Of a DNA stretch of 35,245 bases, positions 1 through 11,778 are shown piece by piece. Numbering within the stretch: position 1 is the first letter of the stretch; every line of letters begins with the position of its first letter. Position numbers and translations under genes: made by a program. A model generated the notes under the pieces. That model saw only the letters and a list, made by a program, of their open reading frames with translations. It had not been told where the DNA came from and ran no database searches. The stretch is taken from assembly GCF_030552475.1 (NCBI RefSeq), contig NZ_JAUPED010000025.1:1-35245 (forward strand), read 5' to 3'. Source of the stretch: Mariniflexile sp. AS56. Lineage in GTDB: Bacteria > Bacteroidota > Bacteroidia > Flavobacteriales > Flavobacteriaceae.

Positions 1-486
1 CTTTTTCTCATAATACTGTTTAAAATTAATAATTATTTTACACTTTTAAACAGTTCGGTTATAGGGGAAGCTTACAACATGATTTATGTTCGGGTAGATG
101 GAACACAAACGGTAAAAACCAATTTTAGGCTACAGATGCGTTTGGAAAAAGAAGCGCTTATTGATGGACAAAGAATTCCTAGAAATACACCACTTTATGG
201 TTTTATCAGCTTTAAACCCAATCGAGTTGCAATCAATATTGAAAACATCAATCATCTACCCACTAAACTTAAAGCCTTCGATCTGCAAGATGGGAGTGAA
301 GGGGTTTATGCGGAGAATAGTTTTCGAGCTGAAGCAACCCAAGAAGTGATTGGTGATGTGATTGACGATATCAATATCGCAGGTATGCCGCAAGTAAGTG
401 GTATTCGAAAAATATTCCAGCGCAATAACCGGAATATAAAGGTTACAGTGACCGATAATTATAAATTAATTTTAAAAAGCCAATAA
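1..486 (+). CDS. traM: TraM, conjugative transposon protein, C-terminal part (cut by window edge)
   Basis: This is the C-terminal part of the Bacteroidetes conjugative-transposon protein TraM, an inner-membrane-anchored component of the mating-pair (type IV secretion) apparatus, comparable in role to VirB10. The frame is open from base 1 with no stop, so the gene starts outside the window; the first internal ATG at 79 is not taken as the start. Family-like segments are the IYVRVDGTQTVK block, the IPRNTPLYGF block and the terminal GVYAENSFRAEA and RNNRNIKVTV blocks just before the stop. A traN-like gene begins 17 bases downstream, the usual traM-traN order. Recognition is from family resemblance by eye. 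Whether the missing N-terminal half is intact cannot be judged. Confidence 0.8.
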   Translation, partial: LFLIILFKINNYFTLLNSSVIGEAYNMIYVRVDGTQTVKTNFRLQMRLEKEALIDGQRIPRNTPLYGFISFKPNRVAINIENINHLPTKLKAFDLQDGSEGVYAENSFRAEATQEVIGDVIDDINIAGMPQVSGIRKIFQRNNRNIKVTVTDNYKLILKSQ

Positions 487-503
487 TTTAATAACTAGAA
501 AAA

Positions 504-1313
<810 letters not shown>

Positions 1314-1335
1314 AATGGATGAATCAATTTAGTTT

Positions 1336-1361
1336 AAACACCTTAATTAAGGTGTTTTTTT
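1336..1361 (+). terminator. Rho-independent terminator after traN
   Basis: Perfect inverted repeat AAACACCTTAATTAAGGTGTTT followed by a T run, 23 bases after the traN stop. It is duplicated, with one change, at 20711-20734. Confidence 0.8.
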
Positions 1362-1651
1362 ATGAATATTTAGCCATATATCATAATATTTACATCAATT
1401 TGATATAGATTACTTCATGATTTTTTGATAACTTAATACAATTAAAATCAAGTTAAATCAAAGCACAAGTTACCTATACGGTTACCTGTTTTGAAAATAT
1501 TTAGTAACTATTTGATTGTTAATGCAGTACAGAATATCTAATAGTTCTGTCATATTCTTGCTACTAGCACAAATCAGAGGATGTTTTTTACTAGCTTTTT
1601 TAAATTGTGCATAAAACTATTATTTTTTTTCAATTATTTAAAAAATGTTAA

Positions 1652-4600
1652 TTAGCCAATTTTATAATTAATCAACAAATACACATCCTTAATTTTATGA
1701 TCATCAAGCGCAGAACTATCGGAAGGAACTAATGGGTTAGTAATAGGCCTAAACGTATCGCCATCCGTAACTTGGAAACTGACGCGAAACGGTTCATTTG
1801 CTGGTACACGAGGAGTAAAAATAGTATCACTTACATCTGTCTTGAGTATATTTCTTTCACTTGACCAACCATCAATCAAAATTGAATCTCCAGATGTTGA
1901 ATCACCCTGAATATTTAAGGCAAAACCAGTTTCCGGGTAAGCCACTTCTCCATCATCATCTCTAAAGCCATTATCATCTAACTCCACTATAAGTTCAGCA
2001 CTAATAATAGCTAATTGTTTCCCTTGAACAAATAAAGGGAAATGCTTTTCACTTAATTCTAACGAAACTTCTGTGTTTAAAGAACTATGCAAAAGTTGAT
2101 GGAAAGCTTGCGAAAACTCCTGACGCAAACTAAATACTCTTGGTAGGGAAAAATCATCACTTTTTAAAAGGTTATCTAATAGTCCCTCTTTTTCTTCTAC
2201 AGATTCTCGGAATGATGTGTCGTATTCTGCGGTATAACTGATATGCAGGATACAATCATTGATTGTTGAATAATCGAATGGTCTAAAAGTTTTAGGCAAT
2301 TCTATTTGCCAAGTGCTCTCTACGGCTCCTGCTCCCTCAAAAGGCATATAGCGTTCATCTCTAAAATCCAATCTAAAAACACCACTGTCATTTTGCGCAG
2401 TACTTGTGGCTACACTCGTCGTACGAGATGGTGGCACCAATGTTAGACCACTATCTATTTCGCTACCCTCTGAATTAGGAAGTTTGGCTTCCTTACGGAT
2501 ATGACTTTCCTTTAAGGTCATCACTGCACTTACATTACTATAGGGACCCGTAATGCAAGGAATGGTTAATCTAGCAGACTTTATTTGACGACGATATTGT
2601 CCAGGATAGAACAAATCAAAATACAATTCGGGTACTGTAAATTCGCAAGTCCCTGTTGACTTAAGATTTAATAATGCATTGGGATCAATTTGTGTTAACG
2701 AAAATGCCTGATCCACTTCCATGCTTCTAGTGTTGGTTTCCATGTAACGAAGTTCCATTTTACGAAGGTCATTCATCAACTTTTCGCCAGCCATTAGACC
2801 TGATTTGGAAGCTTCCCAATAATTACCATTTAATAAAACAGCAGTATCATCATTGCGTTCAAAGCGATAAGCACGTTCTGCCATACGCGCTAAGGTCATC
2901 GCATTATTATAAGAATCGCGAAACATACCTTGAAGTTGAGTTGACAACCAAGTATACAGACCGTAATTGGTAAAGCGATCTCTGTAGAACTCATAAGTCT
3001 CTTGGTGTTGCTCAATACTTTTCTCATGTAGCTCTTTAGATTTTATAGAAATATCTTTTCTTATCTCAGCTGCAACAAGTTGTTTTTCAATTTCTTTTAA
3101 CTCGTTTTTGGTTTGATCTAGGCTAAACTTCCAGCTTTGTTCGCGACGTTTTTCTCCACCGGTTATAGATTGCATTTGGGAAAGAATATCCGCCAAACTC
3201 CCATAGTACTGCATCATTGTTGCAAAAGCATCCCCAGCATTTGCTGTTCCATCTGTGGGCGTGCTCATACTAAAACCAACGATACTTGGGACCAACCGTA
3301 GAGTAGTAGAAAACATCATTGGGATTATAGAACCTTGTTTTAATACATGACCAGCAATTTTGTTAATTTTGCTTTGAGACTCCCAAGAATTTAACCCTAT
3401 CTCTAATAAACTCTTATAATATTCTTTTCTATATTCAATGCTTTCCTTACGTATTCTTAAACCTGCTAATCCTGCTTCCGAAGCCGAAACTTCCATATTT
3501 CTAAGATGTCGCGTCATCTTAAGAATTTCATCTTGTTGGCCTAGTCTCATCATCGTAAGTTCTTCAGCACTTTTCTTTTCTAATGAACCAAGTAAAGCGC
3601 CACCAAAGCCTTGTAAAGCTCCAGCGTATTCTTTAGCCTTAGCCAATAAAAATGCAAATCGGTAGGGTGGTAAATCACCTTGTATTGAATTTAGAACCTC
3701 ATCTAATGACAATCCTGCTGCTTTAGCACGTACTAATAAGCGTGGATCAATTTCTGGCGCAAAGAGTGAGATCTGACGACGCACTCCACTAAAATTCATG
3801 CAGTTTCGTATTTTAAACAAGCGATCCGCTACACGATCCCAATACCCTAGTAAATCTGGATTGGGAGGAATACAAAACTGGCATACTTGCTTTAAAAAGC
3901 TAGTATGGTATGAAGGAAGAAATAACCAGCTTCCCCATAAATCAAAATTCATCAAAAATGATGGGTTTTCTGATGTATCTGAAGTTTCAGTGAAATCTAT
4001 ATCAAGTTCACTGTCTAAGCCTAAATCAGGTCCATCAAATGAGGGTTGGCTAGATAATTCTACGTTTTTCAAAATATCAAAACGAGCGTTTCTTTCTGCA
4101 TTTAAAATGTCGGAGCCAATAACCGTTGGTCCAATATCAAAGCGTCTTTTTGGAGGTTTCTGTATTTCATTTTCTACACCATTTAAAAAGTTTGTGCAGT
4201 GCGGACTATTCATTTCGTCATATATCATATCATAAGTGAGGTTATCCTCACTTTGCTCACATTCGCCAAGCTCTGCTGGTTTTGGCCCTAAAATTTCAGA
4301 AGCCATGGAGTAGAGTAGAGTAGCTTCGCTAATTGACTCCATAGTATCCTGTGCAAAAAGGTGATCTCCCCAATCTAGCAGGTTATCAATATACTTCATG
4401 GTAATATTCTTCATATATGCACCGAGACGTAAGCGTGCTATGGCGTGCGGATTAAAAGGGTCATTTTCATACGCACTGATGGCTTGGTTGTCATTCAACT
4501 GATCTTTCCAAGTGGCAAGGGAATGTTTTCTGAATTCAATAAATTGCCAAACCCTATTTGCCATTATTCGCTTACGTTTTTGAGAATCTGTAATCAGACC

Positions 4601-7600
4601 TAATTCATCCTTTTCGGACTGCAAAAGATTTCCTGCAGGATTAAAAATATAATGATACCATTGTTGCGCTTCAGAAAATTTATTTTGACTGTTTAGATGG
4701 TTAGCAATAAGGTATGGAATATGAAAAAACATCTCTCTAAAATAAGTACCTAATGATCCAGTAGTACTCATTTCGCCAATACTATTAGAATAATCATTAG
4801 TTACGCGATTAAATTCTATATTAAATTCTGGTTCAAAAGATTTTTCTTTCAAGTATAGTGATTGGAAATTTAACGATAGAAAGCTACTTAGTCCGTACTG
4901 ATGTATTTTATCATTCAATACTTTATTGAGTGAAGTACCTAAACGTTTTATAATGTATCCTTTATCTGCATTATTTGTTGAATGTAAAAAAAACAATTCA
5001 TTTTCAGACGTAATAATAGCATCAGTTAAAGTGCCATTCACAATTGCTATTTCAACTCCTTGAACATGACTCCCATAAGACATAAGTTCGTTTCCATCTG
5101 GGAAGCCTTCTTCACCTCTGATATCTCTCCAGCTAAGTGCATTATTAGGCACTAATAGTTTTTGAGCGGTCGAAAAGCGGTCGATTTCATTAAAATTTAC
5201 ATGAAGATTAGGATAGCCGACATATAGAAATTTGGTATCTAGGAGTTGTTGACTAGTTAATCTTTTATTTTGATTTATAGGACTGATAACTGGAGTGGAA
5301 GTTCGAAAATCTAGTTCATCCATAAAAAATTTACCATCAATATTTAAAATACCCTCACCATTAATATTAAGTGCAGTTGGATAAATCCTTTCCCATTCAT
5401 CTCCATGTAATGTATATTCATCTTTAGGGTCAAGATGTAACATTCTAAATTCTACAAGTTCGTGAGCCTGTTTTGACCCATATTTTGGCAACAGTAAAAT
5501 TTTAAAATCATGAGCTGATAAATTCTGATTTTGAAGATCGACTTCCTCTCCAGAAATATCTATTTTTCCGATGTAATGATTTTGAGACTCTAGTAGACCT
5601 GGATCATCTTTTAATGCATTGACAATTTGCAATAATGCTTTCTTTTTCGTCATTAAATCGTCAATAGCTACTAGCTGACCATTTTGAATTACACCTCTTT
5701 TACTAATGACCCAATTACTAATTTCGATTGGTTCAACTAACGGATCCCGAACTGAATCTCCATGTTCATCAAAAATTGGGTTTTCGTAGTTGTATTTTTG
5801 AGGTGTTTGCCACGTACCATCTAATTGTAATGACGAAAACTTAACTGTCATTTTATGTTCATAACCGGAAAACTCACTTGAGCCATCAATCATTTCAGTT
5901 TTAGGTCGAGTTACTATCTCAACCCAAAATAAATGGAGTGTATTCTGATAAATAATAGGAGACACCTTTTTCACAGGAATCTGTAAATTTATCTTCTCCC
6001 AATTATTATACTTAACACTATAGGTATTACTGTCTTTCTCTTTTTTATAAACATTTTCAATAGTTCTGTAATAGTATAGTGGTGGATCGGAAGCGGTAAC
6101 TCCGAATAGATGTAAAGTATCTGCCTGTTTTTCAAGACTATCACTGTCCATATTGCCCAAATGATGATAAGATCCCGCAATCTTTAATTTTGAGATTTCA
6201 TCAAATCCCGTCATATATTTCTTATAGGCATCTTCAGCGTTTTGCGTATTGATATCTTGTTGTAGAAGTGTGGATTCTAGTTCTTTAAATAGCTCGGTTT
6301 TGTTATCTCTTAAATCGGGTTCAATATAATTCTCAGGATAGAGAAATACTTTTCTGTTTGCCTCCCAAACACGGTAATTCTTACGCCATTGCCATTGACT
6401 TTTTGGGATATCACCTGGTTTTACATGAATAGTACCTTCCTCATTTTGTTCGAGGTTGAGTAAACAGCGCTGTATATATAATTGTAAGCTAGAGATGCCA
6501 GCGACCACTCTCGAAGTTCGAGCGCAGCCTTCTAGTTCTGTGTCTATTAAAAAATAATTGTATAGGTCATGAGTTGTTTGAAACCAATGGTGCTGTTCGG
6601 TTTCGAGCGTGTCTGGATCATCAAATCTATACGTATGAATCAAATAATCCGTCAAGGCATCGCGTTTACGTTCCCTAATTTTATCCTCAAATGGACCAAT
6701 TTTTTCTTGCCATTCGGCTTCAGTATCGTACTTTGTTCTGATGGCGGTAACCACAGAGGTTGTAGCTAAAGCTATTTCATTAAAATCGTTAGAAACGAAT
6801 AACGGTATCACTTCAGGACTAACTCCTAAATAACGAACCAAATGCAATACATCCTTGAATTTTTGAAGTGCTTTTAAAGAATAGTTTGTATTCACATCTG
6901 CTTCATCTTTATTTGGGAAAAGAATAACATTATTGAGACTGATTAACATGCGTTGTTCTGCCTCCAAAATAATTGGCAAATTTAAAATTGCGGTTTCATC
7001 AAATCTTGGCCGTGGGTTTGTGGAAGTACCTTCAAAAATGTAACCTTCTAAAATTAAATGTAATGCATCATCTTCCTCAAGATTATCTTCAATTAGATTT
7101 TTATAAGTGTCTGCCTTAAGTGCATCTTTAATTAAATTTCTATAAATATCGGTTTCTTGAAGATTTGATAACCTTGGAGAAGTAAACCCATTTAAGTCAT
7201 CAATTTTGAATATATGAGTGTTATTACCAGAATGGTTTTTAATAAATTGAAGCCTGTCTGAAGTAAATACCTTATCCTTAAACCAAACTGCAAGCTTTTG
7301 GATCGTTTGAATTTGGGTTTCTAATACTTCCAACGGTTCTGTACCATGTAGCATTTCGGTATACATTTGATCTGTATAATTGTATCCAACTAAATCTGCA
7401 AGTGTTAACAATTTTTCTGTTGAAATTTCAAAATGTGCAGCTAGTAAATTTGGAATAATCTGAGAAGCATGTTTAGACAAGAGCATTTCTTGAGCTTTAG
7501 CAGCAGGGAGCGGAATATCAACTGGAACATTTATATATGTATCCACCTCAAAACCTGGAGTTAACCAATATAAATTCTCGCTAGGTATCTCTTTGAAAAA

Positions 7601-10600
7601 ATTGTTATTCTCTAAAATTAGTTCCCTAGATTGTTCTAAGTTCAGACCTGCTATTCCTACCCATAAACGGTCTGTAAATTCAGGAGTTCCCGATTGAAAA
7701 AAGCGTAAAAGATTCAAATATAGTTCAGCCCTCTGGTCTGCAGTTAAACTCGTCCAAATGGCATTAGGTATATTTATTCCCAACAATGAGGGCGTAGTTT
7801 CCACACCTGCAACAAGTTGATATTTGTCTGTTGTTCCGGGAACCAATTCAAAGATGGCACTATTTGCATCTAAAATAGCTTTTGATTCATTTATACCCCC
7901 TTCTTCATTTCTAATTCCATTAATTTTAGTTAGATCTAATTCTGAAATTGGTTCTAAAGCTCCCGAAATCTGTTCACCAACCAATTTAACAAGCCTAGAA
8001 ATGACTTTTGTTTGTTGCTCCAATGATAAATGATTTTCAATTTCAGGAGGAATTGTAAACGCGAGTGAGGCTAAATTACGAACACTGAATTTCTTTAAAT
8101 CAGCTTTTTTTATCGTTGTCCAATTATCTTCAATTATTCTTCGCGACTGCGCTTCGGAAATTCCTTCGGCAAAAGAAAACAGCGTATCGGCAAACAATAA
8201 GCTATTATTCTGTTGAACACGAGAAAAGAGATTCATGCCTACGTCATTCAACCCTTGTGGAATTAAATTTTCAAGAATAATTTGCAAATCGGTTAAGGTG
8301 TAATCGCTTTTTTTATACCATTCTATTAAACGAATCACTTTTTCAATTTCTGATATGTTTGACAAATAGCCGTCTGAAATAGTGGATTCATGCTGTATGA
8401 AAAAGAAGAGTTCCGAAACGCTCAACTTTAACTTTTTTAATAAAAGTACATGACGATATAAAATAGAGAGATTGGTATGGGTTACGCTAAATTTACCTAA
8501 AGTATCAGTTGAAATAGATGCTGAGAGTGCAGATTTTAAATTTTCAATTAAGTGAAAAAACTGCTCATCATTAAGTCCAAGTCCAGCTAATAAACGATGA
8601 TGAACCTTGCTTTTTTCAACAAAAGAAGTATCATCTGATGATAAGACTCTATAGTTTGGATGCTGAAAAACAATATTGCCAATAGACAACATTGAGGCAG
8701 ACCAGCGGTCCGTTTCTTCTTTTATAAAACTGGAAATATTAAACCGTTCATTTAAAACGGAGGAAGGCATGGTATGTATAAATATGCGTAACTCATCCAC
8801 TGTAAAATTGTGAGTTTTTTGAAGCGTTACCAGTTGCGTTATTTGCTCAAGATATAAGTACTGTGAACCTAGCCTATTAAATGCCTGGTCTATGGCAAAA
8901 TTAATAGTATCCAACTCTGTGAGAGACCAATCCAGTTGTTTGTATAGACGTACAAACCGATGCATTTTATCCAAATGGCCTTGATTAACTCCAACAATGT
9001 ATTCAACATTTATTTGTAGTGCACCCTCTTTTCTGTCTCCTCTAATTTCTACATTTCTAGGCGATAAAAAAGTATCTGGAAAGACATACTGAACCTTTAA
9101 TAATTCTGTGAACTCTTCTCTTTCAAGATCCAATGTATGCAGTAACTGTTGGAGTTCAAAATTAACAACACCTCCACTTGCAGGAATGTTAATTCCATAA
9201 AATCCTTCTAGAAATGTTTGGTTAGTGCTACTCCCTGGCGAATCTGCATATCTATTTTCAGATATAAGAGCATAGGCGCATTTTGATACACCTAGAACAG
9301 CTTGAGGTATGATATTTTCTGCATCTGCAACATCTTTAAAGTGTATTCTGGCAACGGACTCTCGTGTTATTGGAAAATGATTTAGATAGATTTCCAATTC
9401 AGTCAATGGCAAATGAAATGGTTGATGGATACTCTTCATTTCTAAAAAGCAGCCTTCTTCTTCTTCTTCTTCTTCTTCTATTTCCAAACTTAATAGATAA
9501 TACACAAAGTTTTCAATGGCATATCTATTATCAGGCAATCCCTCCGTTTCAGGAGCTTGTGTATAAATAAAGTTTTCAAGTACCTCATTGATGATGGTTA
9601 GATAAGGAATCAAAGTGTGTGTATTCTCGCAATTCAAAACTAATTCGCTCCATAAATCAGGACGACGTACTTTTGGGTTTAAAATCGACTTATGATGAGG
9701 GTTAATAAAATGTTTGTCTAGTACATTTTCTTTCAAAAATCCCATAAGATCCACAAAATAGGCTGCAGGACTTATGATGGAATTGCAATGTTTGCACTTA
9801 CAAAAATCGGTTTCACCAAAAAAGTCTTCATAGCCATTTAAACGACGAAGATAGCTTTGCGCTTCTCGTGTGGTTCCGCCAATCATACTGCCCAACAAAG
9901 GGCTGTTTATTTTGTCGGATATATCGATAAAATTAACATTAAAATGCATTGCAGCCGTTTCTGCATTCTTATATATAAGTTTCGCTGTTTGTTCATCAAA
10001 GCCAGTATTGTGTTTAAATTCATAATAACCACTATGAATAATTTCCCTGCCAGATTTATATCTTTTTTTCAGATGTAAAGCTTGTGATGCATCTTTTGTT
10101 AGGTTATATAGGTTTTGATTCGTTTTTAGATTCTCCAATATGGAGGTTTTCTCACCTTCCGAAAAATTGTTCATATTCAATGCCTCTAGATCCTTACTAT
10201 CCATACTATAATTGAGATGCAAGACATCAAGTGTGTCATTAGATGCATAAAATTTAGACATTAACGATTGCACTTCAGGTAGTTCCCACTTTTTGCTTCG
10301 TGCCATAAACACCTGATTGGGATACAGAAGCTCAATTTGTTTTTGTTTGATTTTAGCCAATTTTTCAATTTTAGCTTCATCAGAATTTACTTGTGCATTG
10401 GTTAAAATTGCTTTCCAATCATTAACCTCTAATGCTACCAAGTCACTAATAGATGTTAAGGGTTGGTTTGGACGATGATTTTTAATCGCATTAGACAATT
10501 GTGTATTGCCCTTTGCCAACGTATAGACGTTCGCATTCAGTTGAAGGGTTTCGCCTTCTGCTTTTGTAACTACGTTTTCTTTTATGAGTTCGTCAATGGC

Positions 10601-11758
10601 TTTAGGCGTAATAGTATAAAGCGAAATATCTTTCTTAATAAGTTCATCCGCTATTTTGGGATTTAAAGCAGCTAGTTCTGCAATTTTAAAAACGTGTGCC
10701 TGTTGTTTTTCTTTTTCTATTAGTGGGTTGTCTTTAATTGCAGTATCGGGCTTAATGAGTTCATTTAAGGTTTTTGCGTTTTTCCATTTAACAAGTCGTG
10801 CATGCGCTTCGCTTTTTATAGCATTGGGCAGATTGCTTTTGTCAATGACCGTTTCCATATAATCGGTTGCGGAATCATCTTCTTGGGTTAAACCGGTAAA
10901 GTCTATTTTTTTTGCATAATGTTTTAAGTCGTATGAAGCTTTTTCAAAAAATGCTATCGTTAGCCTCTGGAGCTCTTGTTGAGCTTTAGTTTTTAAGGCC
11001 GCATATATTTTGGGTGCTTTCTTTTTTAGTTCCTTTGGAGTATGTGTAGCGTTTTTTACCAAATCCAATACGGTTGCTCTGGACAGATTAGGAAAGTTGA
11101 GGTTTGAGGCTTCAAAATCATAATCGATGGCGATACGGATATCCTTTAAACGGGTGACATTTTTTAGGGGTTTCCCTTCTGTACTATGAATCATGTCCTC
11201 TCCTTCATAGATTCTAAAAAATACATCAGGTAAATGATCGGTAGGGTCGTCTTTAAAACGAGAGGAATCATATTGAATATAAAAACTGCCTTTATCATCG
11301 GTGATAGTTAAACCCAATTGGTCACTGACCTTTTTGTCCTTGTCCCAAGCTTCAACTTTTATATTTGGTATCGATTTTTTATTTTCTTTCTGCTCAACGA
11401 TTCCTTGTAGCGAGTAGATTGCATTAGCTGGCTCGTTGTTAGTTGTATTTTCTTCGGTGTCAATAACTAAAACCACATTTTTTAAATCTTTGCCATTTTT
11501 AATGGGTTTGCCCTCAGTACTATGAATTACCCGATCACCTTGATATACCAAAAAGAACACATCTGGCAAATTATCTTCTATTCCATCGAAGAATTTAGCA
11601 TCCTCAAATGAGATATTAAATTGCCCTTTGGCATCTGAATAAGCAACTCCCAAATGATCGCTTACTTTTTTGTCTTTAGCCCAAACACTTACTTTAAGCC
11701 CCGGAAGTGGTAGTTTTTTGGTGGTTAAAAGTTGACCCGTTATTTTGTATGTTGACAT
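1652..11758 (-). CDS. Tc toxin A subunit (TcA/TcdA-like), 3368 aa, with two N-terminal transthyretin-like domains
   Basis: TcA subunits form the pentameric receptor-binding, pore-forming part of Tc (ABC) toxins and inject the payload held by the TcB-TcC cocoon. Residues about 1-105 and 113-213 are tandem beta-sandwich repeats, each with a DKKVSD block and an HSTEGKP block, resembling transthyretin/carboxypeptidase-regulatory-like domains. The alpha-helical shell follows, with the VRP1/SpvA-type signature C653-K-C655-K-H-C658 before SPAAYFVDL. A neuraminidase-like region lies near 1890-1950 (LYYYRTIE, LHLFWVEI), a WYHYIFNPAG motif near 2370, the long helices and hydrophobic channel hairpin near 2740-2900, and a TcB-binding-type beta domain from about 3040 to the end. 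At 3368 aa it is longer than a typical TcA (about 2500 aa). It lies 20 bases after the TcB-TcC gene, so the two are probably co-transcribed. No secretion signal is visible, as is usual for the family. No clear terminator follows the stop. Confidence 0.9.
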   Translation of the reverse strand: MSTYKITGQLLTTKKLPLPGLKVSVWAKDKKVSDHLGVAYSDAKGQFNISFEDAKFFDGIEDNLPDVFFLVYQGDRVIHSTEGKPIKNGKDLKNVVLVIDTEENTTNNEPANAIYSLQGIVEQKENKKSIPNIKVEAWDKDKKVSDQLGLTITDDKGSFYIQYDSSRFKDDPTDHLPDVFFRIYEGEDMIHSTEGKPLKNVTRLKDIRIAIDYDFEASNLNFPNLSRATVLDLVKNATHTPKELKKKAPKIYAALKTKAQQELQRLTIAFFEKASYDLKHYAKKIDFTGLTQEDDSATDYMETVIDKSNLPNAIKSEAHARLVKWKNAKTLNELIKPDTAIKDNPLIEKEKQQAHVFKIAELAALNPKIADELIKKDISLYTITPKAIDELIKENVVTKAEGETLQLNANVYTLAKGNTQLSNAIKNHRPNQPLTSISDLVALEVNDWKAILTNAQVNSDEAKIEKLAKIKQKQIELLYPNQVFMARSKKWELPEVQSLMSKFYASNDTLDVLHLNYSMDSKDLEALNMNNFSEGEKTSILENLKTNQNLYNLTKDASQALHLKKRYKSGREIIHSGYYEFKHNTGFDEQTAKLIYKNAETAAMHFNVNFIDISDKINSPLLGSMIGGTTREAQSYLRRLNGYEDFFGETDFCKCKHCNSIISPAAYFVDLMGFLKENVLDKHFINPHHKSILNPKVRRPDLWSELVLNCENTHTLIPYLTIINEVLENFIYTQAPETEGLPDNRYAIENFVYYLLSLEIEEEEEEEEGCFLEMKSIHQPFHLPLTELEIYLNHFPITRESVARIHFKDVADAENIIPQAVLGVSKCAYALISENRYADSPGSSTNQTFLEGFYGINIPASGGVVNFELQQLLHTLDLEREEFTELLKVQYVFPDTFLSPRNVEIRGDRKEGALQINVEYIVGVNQGHLDKMHRFVRLYKQLDWSLTELDTINFAIDQAFNRLGSQYLYLEQITQLVTLQKTHNFTVDELRIFIHTMPSSVLNERFNISSFIKEETDRWSASMLSIGNIVFQHPNYRVLSSDDTSFVEKSKVHHRLLAGLGLNDEQFFHLIENLKSALSASISTDTLGKFSVTHTNLSILYRHVLLLKKLKLSVSELFFFIQHESTISDGYLSNISEIEKVIRLIEWYKKSDYTLTDLQIILENLIPQGLNDVGMNLFSRVQQNNSLLFADTLFSFAEGISEAQSRRIIEDNWTTIKKADLKKFSVRNLASLAFTIPPEIENHLSLEQQTKVISRLVKLVGEQISGALEPISELDLTKINGIRNEEGGINESKAILDANSAIFELVPGTTDKYQLVAGVETTPSLLGINIPNAIWTSLTADQRAELYLNLLRFFQSGTPEFTDRLWVGIAGLNLEQSRELILENNNFFKEIPSENLYWLTPGFEVDTYINVPVDIPLPAAKAQEMLLSKHASQIIPNLLAAHFEISTEKLLTLADLVGYNYTDQMYTEMLHGTEPLEVLETQIQTIQKLAVWFKDKVFTSDRLQFIKNHSGNNTHIFKIDDLNGFTSPRLSNLQETDIYRNLIKDALKADTYKNLIEDNLEEDDALHLILEGYIFEGTSTNPRPRFDETAILNLPIILEAEQRMLISLNNVILFPNKDEADVNTNYSLKALQKFKDVLHLVRYLGVSPEVIPLFVSNDFNEIALATTSVVTAIRTKYDTEAEWQEKIGPFEDKIRERKRDALTDYLIHTYRFDDPDTLETEQHHWFQTTHDLYNYFLIDTELEGCARTSRVVAGISSLQLYIQRCLLNLEQNEEGTIHVKPGDIPKSQWQWRKNYRVWEANRKVFLYPENYIEPDLRDNKTELFKELESTLLQQDINTQNAEDAYKKYMTGFDEISKLKIAGSYHHLGNMDSDSLEKQADTLHLFGVTASDPPLYYYRTIENVYKKEKDSNTYSVKYNNWEKINLQIPVKKVSPIIYQNTLHLFWVEIVTRPKTEMIDGSSEFSGYEHKMTVKFSSLQLDGTWQTPQKYNYENPIFDEHGDSVRDPLVEPIEISNWVISKRGVIQNGQLVAIDDLMTKKKALLQIVNALKDDPGLLESQNHYIGKIDISGEEVDLQNQNLSAHDFKILLLPKYGSKQAHELVEFRMLHLDPKDEYTLHGDEWERIYPTALNINGEGILNIDGKFFMDELDFRTSTPVISPINQNKRLTSQQLLDTKFLYVGYPNLHVNFNEIDRFSTAQKLLVPNNALSWRDIRGEEGFPDGNELMSYGSHVQGVEIAIVNGTLTDAIITSENELFFLHSTNNADKGYIIKRLGTSLNKVLNDKIHQYGLSSFLSLNFQSLYLKEKSFEPEFNIEFNRVTNDYSNSIGEMSTTGSLGTYFREMFFHIPYLIANHLNSQNKFSEAQQWYHYIFNPAGNLLQSEKDELGLITDSQKRKRIMANRVWQFIEFRKHSLATWKDQLNDNQAISAYENDPFNPHAIARLRLGAYMKNITMKYIDNLLDWGDHLFAQDTMESISEATLLYSMASEILGPKPAELGECEQSEDNLTYDMIYDEMNSPHCTNFLNGVENEIQKPPKRRFDIGPTVIGSDILNAERNARFDILKNVELSSQPSFDGPDLGLDSELDIDFTETSDTSENPSFLMNFDLWGSWLFLPSYHTSFLKQVCQFCIPPNPDLLGYWDRVADRLFKIRNCMNFSGVRRQISLFAPEIDPRLLVRAKAAGLSLDEVLNSIQGDLPPYRFAFLLAKAKEYAGALQGFGGALLGSLEKKSAEELTMMRLGQQDEILKMTRHLRNMEVSASEAGLAGLRIRKESIEYRKEYYKSLLEIGLNSWESQSKINKIAGHVLKQGSIIPMMFSTTLRLVPSIVGFSMSTPTDGTANAGDAFATMMQYYGSLADILSQMQSITGGEKRREQSWKFSLDQTKNELKEIEKQLVAAEIRKDISIKSKELHEKSIEQHQETYEFYRDRFTNYGLYTWLSTQLQGMFRDSYNNAMTLARMAERAYRFERNDDTAVLLNGNYWEASKSGLMAGEKLMNDLRKMELRYMETNTRSMEVDQAFSLTQIDPNALLNLKSTGTCEFTVPELYFDLFYPGQYRRQIKSARLTIPCITGPYSNVSAVMTLKESHIRKEAKLPNSEGSEIDSGLTLVPPSRTTSVATSTAQNDSGVFRLDFRDERYMPFEGAGAVESTWQIELPKTFRPFDYSTINDCILHISYTAEYDTSFRESVEEKEGLLDNLLKSDDFSLPRVFSLRQEFSQAFHQLLHSSLNTEVSLELSEKHFPLFVQGKQLAIISAELIVELDDNGFRDDDGEVAYPETGFALNIQGDSTSGDSILIDGWSSERNILKTDVSDTIFTPRVPANEPFRVSFQVTDGDTFRPITNPLVPSDSSALDDHKIKDVYLLINYKIG
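9454..9479 (-). repeat. GAA trinucleotide tract encoding poly-Glu in TcA
   Basis: An uninterrupted trinucleotide tract encodes eight consecutive glutamates (E761-E768), preceded by EI and followed by GC. Changes in repeat number would stay in frame and alter only the length of an acidic loop in the helical shell. Confidence 0.9.
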
Positions 11759-11778
11759 ATTGTTTGGTTTTCAAAATT

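Noticed and set aside
3438..4235. Open frames antisense to TcA and similar open frames opposite the other large genes
   Set aside because: They lie wholly within strongly recognised genes on the other strand, have no family resemblance and no ribosome-binding or promoter context.
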